Made by a program: the position numbers and the translations under genes. Source: an uncultured Clostridium sp. (lineage in GTDB: Bacteria; Bacillota; Clostridia; TANB77; CAG-508). Taken from it: DNA of 49,361 bases. Below the pieces are notes generated by a model. That model searched no databases and had not been told where the DNA came from. It saw only the letters and a program-made list of their open reading frames with translations. Of the stretch, positions 17,803 to 25,724 are shown in pieces. Position 1 is the stretch's first letter; every line of letters begins with the position of its first letter. The stretch is taken from NCBI GenBank assembly GCA_948467495.1, contig CAOKEO010000009.1:1-49361 (forward strand), given 5' to 3'.

Positions 17803-19709
17803 GTGAAAAAGACCATAACTTATTTTATAATAGGAATAGTTAGCATTTTATTAGCCACCCAACCAGTACAAGCTTCATCGAGTGACTTATATCTAAACCA
17901 ACTAGACTTTCAAGCACAAGTCAATCAAGATGGAAGTATGGAGGTAACAGAAAAATGGAATATTAAAATCAATGACACAAATACTTTGTATAAGACATTC
18001 AAAAGAGACAAAACAAAATATTCGAATATAACCAATGTAAAAGTAACAGATACAACCAAAGGAAATCGTGACCTATTAACACAGCAAAATCAATGGAGTT
18101 ATCATTTACCAAAAGGAAATTATTTTGGTGGATTAAACAAAGACAATGAATTTGAAATTGCATGGGGGGTAGGATTAGAAGATAATTCAGCAACCAAAAC
18201 ATATGAACTTTCTTATGAAGTAGAAGATGCCATAGCTAAATATAAGGATTATGCAGAATTATATTGGCAATTTGTAGGCAAAGAATTTGAAATAAATGCG
18301 AAAAAAATAACAGGAACAATTTTGCTACCAACACATGCCAATAATAAAGAAAATATTAAAGTTTGGGGTCATACCGAAGACTTAAATGGCGAAATCTATG
18401 CAACCGATACCAATAAAATTGAATTTACCATTAACCAATTTCGCTCTGGGCGATATGTAGAAGTAAGAACATTATTTCCAACCGAAATGATAATCGATTC
18501 TGGAAGAGGAGAAAATACAGAAAGATGGGAACAAGTTGTTCAAGAAGAAACGCAATGGGCCAATCAAGCCAATGAAAGAAGAAAAAGTAAAGAAAATACG
18601 AAGCTAATAGCAACCATAGTAATCAATTTAGTTGCCGTTATCTTAACAATTTTTAGTATTAAATCGATTATTAAAAATGTAAAAAAAATAAAAACAAGGA
18701 AAAAACTAGTACCAACGCAAGAAATAGAATATTTTAGAGAAATGCCAAGAGAAGACACTACACCAGCAGAAGCGTTAGCTATTTTTACGAAACAAATAGG
18801 AAGCTTTAATAGTAGTACACGGAATAGGAAGGATATTTTCGGCTACTTTGTTAGATTTAAGTCTAAAGAAAATCATAGATTTTCAAGTAAATGACAAACT
18901 TATTACCATCAAAATATTAGAAAATAGTCCAAAAGATTTAGAAACAGAAAAAGACGAAAAGGCAATTTTTGAATTTTTGAAAAAAGCATGTCAACACAAT
19001 GGCAATCCTAACGAAATTACAACCAAAAAACTAGAAAAATATATTAAAAGATCAGGAAGTAAAGTAATAGGATTAAAAGAAGAAATCGATAAAAACACAG
19101 AAGAGGCATTATATCAAAAGGAATTAGCCGATAAGAAAGGAAAACAGGAAAAGACTAATATAACTGCATTTGCTATATTATCCTTGTTATTGCTAATTTT
19201 CTCAATCATTCTTTTTGGGATTTTAATAGCCACAAAAGATGTCAATCCAATGGGGATGATACCATTTATGATATCAACAGGAATTCAACTTATTGTTTTT
19301 GCCATTTTAGTAACAAAAACCAATGTATTAACCCAAAAAGGAACAGATGAAAACGCAAAATGGAAAGGGCTAAAAAAATATATGGAAGATTTTTCTATGT
19401 TAGATAAAAGAGAAATTCCAGAAATTGTGATATGGGAAAAGTTTTTGGTTTATGCAACCGTATTTGGTATTGCAGATAAAGTATTAAAACAATTAAAAAT
19501 TGTCTATCCTAATATAACAGAACAAATGAATGTTAATACTTATGGCTATATGTATCTTATGATGAATACCAATTTTTCAAATAGTTTTTCACATGCGATT
19601 ACAAATTCCATGTCTAGTGCTTATTCTTCTGCCACAGGAGGCGGAGGAGGCTTCTCTGGTGGTGGCCGGTGGCCGGACGGTGGACGGCGGTGGCGGTGGC
19701 GGAAGATAG
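17803..19709 (+). CDS. DUF2207 membrane protein, read through five +1 shifts at CGG
   Basis: DUF2207-type protein: signal peptide (about 1-25, ending TQPVQASS), an extracytoplasmic beta domain (to about 260), a membrane helix at about 267-287, a cytoplasmic region, two helices near 445-495 and a glycine-rich C-terminus. The zero frame breaks at CGG 18820; skipping the C gives NSSTGIGRIFSATLLDLSL, a typical family segment. Near the end the reading meets CGG at 19667, 19674, 19678 and 19685. Skipping each C in turn gives an uninterrupted glycine tail ending GGR-stop at 19709, as this family usually ends; without skipping the tail is RWPDGGRRWRWRKID. Restored length is about 633 residues. Function unknown; predicted membrane protein. 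GTG start behind AAAAGGAGAG. Confidence 0.88.
18820..18823 (+). other. +1 shift site CGGA (site 4)
   Basis: ACA-CGG in the zero frame. Skipping the C reads GGA-ATA-GGA-AGG and continues as the second half of the DUF2207 protein. Confidence 0.87.
19667..19688 (+). other. Cluster of four +1 shift sites (sites 5-8)
   Basis: Successive in-frame CGG codons at 19667 (CGGT), 19674 (CGGA), 19678 (CGGT) and 19685 (CGGC). Each comes into frame only after the previous C is skipped. The product is poly-glycine, and no further CGG is in frame before the TAG at 19707. Confidence 0.85.
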
Positions 19710-19723
19710 ACTAATCTTATTAA

Positions 19724-19919
19724 CTTAATTCATCTTATAGTATTTTTTCAACACCTTGGTGTCGCAACCTTCAGATTTTTAATATGGATGGTTGCTCCAA
19801 ATCGCACTCGCATAAATGCTCGTTTTGCTGTCCACTGTTAAATCTTGCTTGTTACAGTGGCAGTATGCAGTGGCTGGTCGCTTACGCGGTGTTGAAAAAA
19901 TACTATAAGATAAATTAAG
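19724..19919 (+). repeat. Family B hairpin element, copy B2 (long form)
   Basis: The outer stem CTTAATTCATCTTATAGTAT with its complement differs from B1 and B3 but pairs throughout. The core ACACCTTGGTGTCGCAACC...GCTTACGCGGTGT is shared. It contains the extra hairpin CCACTGT/ACAGTGG and CAGTGGCTGGTCGC, absent from B1. Non-coding. Confidence 0.82.
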
Positions 19920-19978
19920 TAGAATAGATTAAACATAAATCTGCTGAAAACAAAAGATAGAAAGGAAGGAAACAGTAC

Positions 19979-21724
19979 ATGAATGAAGAGAAAATCGATA
20001 AATTATATGAATTGATTAACAATATACCGATAACGGATGACAATGTTCAGTTAATTGAAGAAATTAAACGAGATTTATCACGAGGAGATTATATATCTTC
20101 TTTAAAGAAAATAGAAATGTTAGGACAAAAGAAGCAAAACTCATTAGCCAATGAAAAAAGGAAAACAACGAATCCAGTTTCTGAGGACAAAGAGGGAGCA
20201 GATATGACAGGACTGTTTCCGAAAGAGTTAAGTGATGACGATTTAGAAAGACAATATATAGGACTATTATTAACAGACCCAAGATTGATTAAAAAATATT
20301 TTTATGTGTATGAAGATTGTTATTTTGAAGACCCAGAATTATTAAACATTTATAAAAGTATCATCTTTACAGAGGGAGGAGCCTATACAACAGAACAAGC
20401 CAAAAAAGGTTTTAGTTTTGCCAAAGATAATGAAAAAGTATATGCACTAAAAAGCAAGTTAAAAAAAGAAGTACGAGATGAAGATTACGATATGGAACAA
20501 ATTTATATTGACTTAAAGAAATTATTTGTCCTAAGAAAAAATTATCTAGCGATACCCATTCAAAATATGCAAGAAAAAGTAATGGAAATCAAAGAATATG
20601 AATTATATGATAAGATGTCAGTAGAAGAGGTCGAAAGTGCTGTTGTACAAGTTAATGATACCGAAAAATTTAAAAGAGCAGTATTAAATGAAGGATTAAC
20701 AAGCTTTTTACAATTAGGAGATAACAATTTAACCAATGGTTTACCATTACCTTTTCCTGTCTTAACCCAAGTTTTTAAAGGAATTCGAAAGGGAGAGACG
20801 ATGGCATTTGCTATGCCTTCTAACGCTGGAAAGAGTAGATTTACTATTGATATTGCAGCACATACTGCTTTTGTGCATCATAAAAAAGTATTAGTAATTT
20901 CCAATGAAATGTCAGAAGAAAAAATGAGGTTATGTTTGATTACCACGATTTTAAATAATAAGGAAATTCAAAAACAACATGGCATTGAAATTTCTAAAAC
21001 AGAAGGAGAATTGTTAGAATTCAAGTTTAGACCAGATAATCCTAAAAAAGTAAAAACCGATGAAAAAGGCTTTGTGGTAAAAGAAGAAAAAGAAAAACAA
21101 AAAGATTTTGCCAAGAGATTATTAGAAGTTTCACAAGAATTCAAAGATGTCATTACCGTTACCAATTGGGTCAATAAACAAATTAACAATTCGATTCATT
21201 TTATCAATATAACAGACCATACCAATGATGAATTGAAAAAAGTTATAATGAATTATTATTATAAAGAAAAAATAGAATATGTATTTTATGATACCTTAAA
21301 AACAGATACAGCCAATATTGGAATTGGAGAGGAATTGAAAAAAACAGCAACGATTCTTTCTAACATAGCACAAAATTTTGGCATTTATATCTGTGCGACT
21401 TTACAATTAGCAGAAACCGACACATTGCCAGTTAATTTAACGGTCAATGATTTAGCGGTTAGTAGAACGGTTAAAGAAGTATTAGACACCTTAGCTTTAA
21501 TCAAACAAATTCATAGAGATTCCTTACAAAATTATGAGTATTCTTTGAATGAAGTGGATACGAAATTTTTTGATTTAAAGAAATTGGATGATCCAGATGT
21601 TAGGTATTATGCTTGCGTTGTAGATAAGAACAGAGCTGGTGCAAAGCCTACTTTGGTGTTTCGCCTAAATCTAGCTTATAATGTTTGGGAGGAATTGGGG
21701 TATTTGAGATTGAAGCAATCATGA
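19979..21724 (+). CDS. DnaB-like replicative helicase-family ATPase, divergent
   Basis: 581 residues. Residues about 80-180 look like the DnaB N-terminal helical domain (DDLERQYIGLLLTDPRLIKKYF). A RecA-like ATPase core follows, with Walker A in FAMPSNAGKSRFT near 278-288 and a Walker B-like VFYDTLK near 440. The core KVLVISNEMSEEKMR matches DnaB's VxxFSLEM region. The first 75 residues (charged, helical) are extra. It is not a clear primary DnaB: the P-loop is unusual and the C-terminal DNA-binding loops are hard to recognise, so a phage- or plasmid-type or accessory helicase is possible. Start ATG behind AAGGAAGG. Confidence 0.65.
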   Translation: MNEEKIDKLYELINNIPITDDNVQLIEEIKRDLSRGDYISSLKKIEMLGQKKQNSLANEKRKTTNPVSEDKEGADMTGLFPKELSDDDLERQYIGLLLTDPRLIKKYFYVYEDCYFEDPELLNIYKSIIFTEGGAYTTEQAKKGFSFAKDNEKVYALKSKLKKEVRDEDYDMEQIYIDLKKLFVLRKNYLAIPIQNMQEKVMEIKEYELYDKMSVEEVESAVVQVNDTEKFKRAVLNEGLTSFLQLGDNNLTNGLPLPFPVLTQVFKGIRKGETMAFAMPSNAGKSRFTIDIAAHTAFVHHKKVLVISNEMSEEKMRLCLITTILNNKEIQKQHGIEISKTEGELLEFKFRPDNPKKVKTDEKGFVVKEEKEKQKDFAKRLLEVSQEFKDVITVTNWVNKQINNSIHFINITDHTNDELKKVIMNYYYKEKIEYVFYDTLKTDTANIGIGEELKKTATILSNIAQNFGIYICATLQLAETDTLPVNLTVNDLAVSRTVKEVLDTLALIKQIHRDSLQNYEYSLNEVDTKFFDLKKLDDPDVRYYACVVDKNRAGAKPTLVFRLNLAYNVWEELGYLRLKQS

Positions 21725-21759
21725 TTTTGGAAAAAATGGAATAAGAAACGGAGTAAAAA

Positions 21760-22263
21760 ATGATATTTAGTATTTTAGCTTTTATAGCATTAGTTTTAAG
21801 TATTTGTATCAAAGACAGAAAAAAATCATTAGGAGTGCAAGCATTAAATTGCTTTTTTGAAGCAGTTTATGATTTTATCATTGGTGCTTTTACAGGTGCA
21901 TTTTTAAGTATTATCAATTTTATCAGAACCTTTATTTTTATGCAAAGTGAAAAGATTAGTAAAAAAGTATATGTTTTAGTACTTATGATATTTGAAGGAA
22001 TTATTATTGTTAATTGTATTTATACTTGGAATGGCTATATCTCTCTTTTACCAACAATAGGTAGCATTATTAGAACCTACTGTTTATGGCAAACGAATAT
22101 GAAACTAGTAAGGATATCTGGAATTACGACAGGTGTTTTCTATGGCTTATATTATTCGTATTATCATAGTTGGTTCCTTGTGATGGGAGATATCATTTTA
22201 TTGTTGACAAGTATGATGAGTATTTATAAAAATGATGTGAAAAATAAGAAAGAGGTAAGTTAA
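21760..22263 (+). CDS. YgjV-like inner membrane protein
   Basis: 167 residues with about five hydrophobic helices. The motif QALNCFFEAVYDFIIGAFTG followed by a central IRTFIF resembles the YgjV family of small bacterial membrane proteins, whose function is unknown. It lies 35 bases after the DnaB-like gene, and its stop overlaps the start of the HD gene by one base, so the three may form an operon. Confidence 0.65.
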   Translation: MIFSILAFIALVLSICIKDRKKSLGVQALNCFFEAVYDFIIGAFTGAFLSIINFIRTFIFMQSEKISKKVYVLVLMIFEGIIIVNCIYTWNGYISLLPTIGSIIRTYCLWQTNMKLVRISGITTGVFYGLYYSYYHSWFLVMGDIILLLTSMMSIYKNDVKNKKEVS

Positions 22264-23063
22264 TGATTAATTTTGCACAAGCAAAACTTGCTTTTAAACA
22301 ATACATACAAGACTATGATGTCGAATATGGAAAAATTGAATTAAAAATAAGACATACCTATGGTGTAGTGGAAACAAGTGAATATATTGCAAAAAAGTTA
22401 TCATTAAATCAAGAAGATATAGAATTAGCAAAATTGATTGCTTTGCTACACGATATAGGAAGATTTGAGCAAATAAAAAGCTTTGATTGTTTTATTGATA
22501 GTAAAACAACTGACCATGCGATATTGGGGAATGATATCTTATTTAAAAACAAGCTTATTAGAAATTTTATCAAAGAGAAACAGTATGATAGGATTATTTC
22601 TAAATCCATTTTAAATCATAATAAATTAACCATAGAGAACAATTTAGAGGATAGGGAATTATTACATGCTAAAATAATTCGAGATGCCGATAAAATAGAT
22701 AATTTTAGAGTAAAGGCAACAGATGATTTTGAAAATATAATTGATAACGCCAATAGGGAAATGTTAGAAAATGATATCATTTCTGATAAAGTGTTTCACG
22801 ATTTTATGGATAGTAAAGTGATTATAAGGGAAGATAGAAATACTTATATGGATTTTTGGGTTTCTTATATAGCCTTTCTATTTGATTTTAATTTTATATC
22901 AAGTTTAGCTTATATAAAAGAGATGGATTACATTCATAAGATAATCGATAGATTGGATTACAAAAATAGAGATACCAAACAAAAAATGGAAAAAATGAGA
23001 AAACATGCGATTGGGTATATGGAAGACAAAATAAAAAGGAATATTAATAACGCTGAACAGTAA
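22263..23063 (+). CDS. HD-domain phosphohydrolase
   Basis: 266 residues with the HD superfamily metal ligands in order: His in IRHTYGV (about 30), the His-Asp pair in LLHDIGRFEQ (about 63-64), His in TDHAILGND (about 82) and Asp in IRDADKIDNFR (about 141). The superfamily hydrolyses phosphate esters of nucleotides or nucleotide second messengers; the substrate here is unknown. The C-terminal half is helical with no added domain. The ATG overlaps the preceding stop (TAATG), so translation is coupled to the YgjV-like gene. Confidence 0.85.
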   Translation: MINFAQAKLAFKQYIQDYDVEYGKIELKIRHTYGVVETSEYIAKKLSLNQEDIELAKLIALLHDIGRFEQIKSFDCFIDSKTTDHAILGNDILFKNKLIRNFIKEKQYDRIISKSILNHNKLTIENNLEDRELLHAKIIRDADKIDNFRVKATDDFENIIDNANREMLENDIISDKVFHDFMDSKVIIREDRNTYMDFWVSYIAFLFDFNFISSLAYIKEMDYIHKIIDRLDYKNRDTKQKMEKMRKHAIGYMEDKIKRNINNAEQ

Positions 23064-23104
23064 TCAAATTAAAATAATTCACATAAAAAAGAACAAAATC
23101 ACAA

Positions 23105-23192
23105 TTGACAAACCTTCTCAATTATGATAAAATCTAACATGCGCTGTAAAGCGGGGCAGAAAGCCAACACGACATATTTGTGTTGTCTTTTT
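23105..23192 (+). promoter_or_regulatory. Promoter plus structured leader/attenuator before the MATE-kinase gene
   Basis: TTGACA (23105-23110), 17 bases, TAAAAT (23128-23133). The transcript would begin with CGCT-GTAA-AGCG and GGC-AGAAA-GCC, two small hairpins, followed by CAACAC/GTGTTG (23165-23185) and TCTTTTT, a terminator-like hairpin. About 95 bases of leader follow before the start codon. This looks like a regulated leader or a small RNA. I could not match it to a riboswitch class. Confidence 0.5.
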
Positions 23193-23286
23193 AAGTCCCT
23201 ATCAAAAACAATTGTTATTCGTCCAACCCAACTAATAACAATGTAATAAGCAAAATTCACAAAAAGAAAAAGGAGGAAGAAAGAAT

Positions 23287-25290
23287 ATGGAAAAAGAAGA
23301 AAATATACTAGGAACAGAAAAAATAGGAAAACTCATCAAAAAATTCTCAATTCCTTGTATCATATCCTTATTAGTAAATTCACTGTATAACATAGTAGAC
23401 CAAATCTTTATCGGGCAAGGAGTAGGCTATTTAGGAAATGGAGCAACCAATGTGGTGTTTCCATTAGCCATGATTTGTTTAGCTTTTTCCTTGATGTTAG
23501 GAGATGGAGCTTCTAGTTATTTAAGTTTAAAATTAGGAGAAAACAAAAAAGAAGAAGCAGCCAAAGGAGTAGGAAATGGCATTCTATTATCAGCAGTGGT
23601 AGCAATTCTTCTATGTGTTGTCAGTTTAACTTTTTTACCACAACTATTAAATTTATTTGGTTGTACAGACAATCTAAGAGAATATGCCACACAATATGGA
23701 AAAATAATTAGTATGGGATTACCTTTTATGATGATAGGAATGGCCTTAAATTCTATTATTAGAGCAGATGGTAGCCCAAGATATGCAATGACAACCATGG
23801 TATTAGGAGCTATTTTAAATACCATTTTAGACCCAATTTTTATCTTTATCTTTAAAATGGGAGTAGAAGGAGCAGCCATTGCCACTATTTTTAGTCAATT
23901 TGTTACCTTTGTCTTAAATGTGTGGTATATTAGAAAATTCAAATCTATCACTTTAAATAAAGAAACCTTCCAGTTTAAATTTAAGGTAGCCAAAAAAGTA
24001 TCAGCTTTAGGAATTAGTAGTTTCATTACCCAAATGAGTTTTGTGGTAGTGATGGCATTTGAAAACAATTTACTAGGTAAATATGGAGCCCAATCTAAAT
24101 TTGGTTCTGACATTCCCATTACGGTATTGGGAATTGTTATGAAAATTAGCCAAATTTTAAATAGCATTATCATTGGTATTGCAGCAGGAACTCAACCAAT
24201 ATTTGGCTATAATTATGGAGCAAGAAGATTTGATAGAGTAAAAACAGCTTTAAAGACGGTACTAGGATTAAGTGTTGTGATTAGTACGATTGCTTTCCTA
24301 TTATTCCAAACCATACCAGACAAATTAATCTCTATTTTTGGTAGTGGAGATGAAAATTATATGGAATTTGCTTGTTTAGCTTTTAGAACCTATTTATTAC
24401 TATGCATTTGTAATGGAATTCAAATTCCCTCTGGAATTTTCTTCCAAGCGATTGGAAAAAGTATCAAAAGTGCCATTTTGTCTTTATCCAGACAAATCTT
24501 ATTCTTAATACCAGCATTAGTCATTTTAGGTAGTTCATTTGGTATTATGGGAGTTTTATCAGCAGGACCAGTTGCAGATGGCTTAGCTTTTGTGGTAGCA
24601 ACCGTTTTATTATGGTTCGAATTAAAACATTTGAAACAAGGAAATAGTAAAAGTCAAACTTTAAAAGATGAACCACATACAGGAAATCCATTAGAAAAAC
24701 AAGTTATCATTACGGTTTCTAGAGAATATGGTTCAGGGGGAAGATATATTGGCAAGTTAATTGCTGATACATTAGGTATTAAATTTTATGATAAAGAATT
24801 TATCGAACAAATAGCAAAAGAAACAGGATTAGCAGAAGATTATATTGAAAATCAGGAACAAAAAAGAAATAGTTTGGCTGGATTAAATAATGGCTACTAT
24901 TCTGGACTGAATAATGCCGATGAGTTATTTATTAAAGAATCAGAATTAATTAAAAAGGTAGCAGAAAAAGAGTCTTGTGTCATTATTGGTAGGTGTGCTG
25001 ATTTTATTTTACAAGATAGAAAAAATGTTATCAAAGTATTTGTGTACAGTAATATGGAAGATAAAGTAAAAAGAGCGACCGAGATTTATGGATTAAATCA
25101 GACAAAAGCTGAAAAGGAAATTAAGAGAATTGACAAATTGAGAAGCAATCACTACAAATATTATACAGAAAAGGACTGGCACAATCTTAGTAATTATGAT
25201 ATTTGTATTAATAGTGATACCTTAGGAGTCGACAAATCAGCTGGATTAATTTGCCAAATGATTAACGATAAAATTGTAACACAATTGTAA
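23287..25290 (+). CDS. MATE efflux transporter fused to a cytidylate kinase-like domain
   Basis: 667 residues in two parts. Residues 1 to about 455 form a MATE family (DinF/NorM/MepA-like) antiporter with twelve helices, starting with the typical IGKLIKKFSIPCIISLLVNS and VDQIFIGQGVG. Residues about 470-667 form a cytidylate kinase-like domain (TVSREYGSGGRYIGKLIADT, then YDKEFI and VIIGRCADFIL), related to the AAK/cytidylate kinase-like family rather than to housekeeping Cmk. The linker is short and charged. Such a fusion suggests that transport is tied to nucleotide binding or phosphorylation, but this is inference. A promoter and attenuator-like leader lie upstream, and a terminator follows. 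Start ATG behind AAGGAGGAAGAA. Confidence 0.88.
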   Translation: MEKEENILGTEKIGKLIKKFSIPCIISLLVNSLYNIVDQIFIGQGVGYLGNGATNVVFPLAMICLAFSLMLGDGASSYLSLKLGENKKEEAAKGVGNGILLSAVVAILLCVVSLTFLPQLLNLFGCTDNLREYATQYGKIISMGLPFMMIGMALNSIIRADGSPRYAMTTMVLGAILNTILDPIFIFIFKMGVEGAAIATIFSQFVTFVLNVWYIRKFKSITLNKETFQFKFKVAKKVSALGISSFITQMSFVVVMAFENNLLGKYGAQSKFGSDIPITVLGIVMKISQILNSIIIGIAAGTQPIFGYNYGARRFDRVKTALKTVLGLSVVISTIAFLLFQTIPDKLISIFGSGDENYMEFACLAFRTYLLLCICNGIQIPSGIFFQAIGKSIKSAILSLSRQILFLIPALVILGSSFGIMGVLSAGPVADGLAFVVATVLLWFELKHLKQGNSKSQTLKDEPHTGNPLEKQVIITVSREYGSGGRYIGKLIADTLGIKFYDKEFIEQIAKETGLAEDYIENQEQKRNSLAGLNNGYYSGLNNADELFIKESELIKKVAEKESCVIIGRCADFILQDRKNVIKVFVYSNMEDKVKRATEIYGLNQTKAEKEIKRIDKLRSNHYKYYTEKDWHNLSNYDICINSDTLGVDKSAGLICQMINDKIVTQL

Positions 25291-25319
25291 TATAAATGAA
25301 ATAAAAACAGTTTTCCTTG

Positions 25320-25355
25320 AAGGAGTAAGGTTAGAAAAATCTTACTCCTATTTTG
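25320..25355 (+). terminator. Terminator after the MATE-kinase gene
   Basis: GGAGTAAG (25322) pairs with CTTACTCC (25341-25348), followed by TATTTTG. Confidence 0.75.
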
Positions 25356-25372
25356 TTGCAATTGCAACAAAA
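25351..25372. promoter_or_regulatory. Perfect 22-bp palindrome, candidate operator before nrdD
   Basis: TTTTGTTGCAA followed by its exact reverse complement. It lies 18 bases before a TATAAT at 25390-25395 that could serve nrdD. It could be a repressor site. It also overlaps the T run of the upstream terminator. Confidence 0.45.
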
Positions 25373-25434
25373 ACTTTCTCTTTTTGTGGTATAATTTTTT
25401 TATCAAATTTACAAATTGTCTTAAATATATTTCA

Positions 25435-25670
25435 TAAAGTTAATTATATTTTTTATTTGTAACTCTTAGGCTGCATAACAGACTGTAAACAAAACTATTA
25501 AGTTATAAATAACTTAATAGTAGTATTGCACAGAAAATTTACTTTGTAAATTTTCGCGTCGACAAATCTTTACGCTTTTACAAAGCGAGATTTGTCTGAA
25601 AATTTTGTAACAGTCTATAATTTGTTGGTCCCCCCGATTTGTTACTTCATAAAAAATATAATAAACTTTG
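25435..25670 (-). repeat. Family A hairpin element, copy A5 (inverted, expanded)
   Basis: Read on the minus strand: outer stem AAAGTTTATTATATTTTTTA, then GTAACAAATCGGGGGGACCA and an inner stem AGACTGT/ACAGTCT. The loop is expanded by nested hairpins: GAAAATTTAC/GTAAATTTTC, ACTATTAAGTTAT/ATAACTTAATAGT, and AGATTTGTC-type arms enclosing CGCTTT/AAAGCG. It lies in the nrdD leader region. No coding sequence is seen. Confidence 0.8.
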
Positions 25671-25724
25671 TATGATACACTTATGACAGACTAGTAATTT
25701 TATTAACGAAAGGGGAAATAGCAA

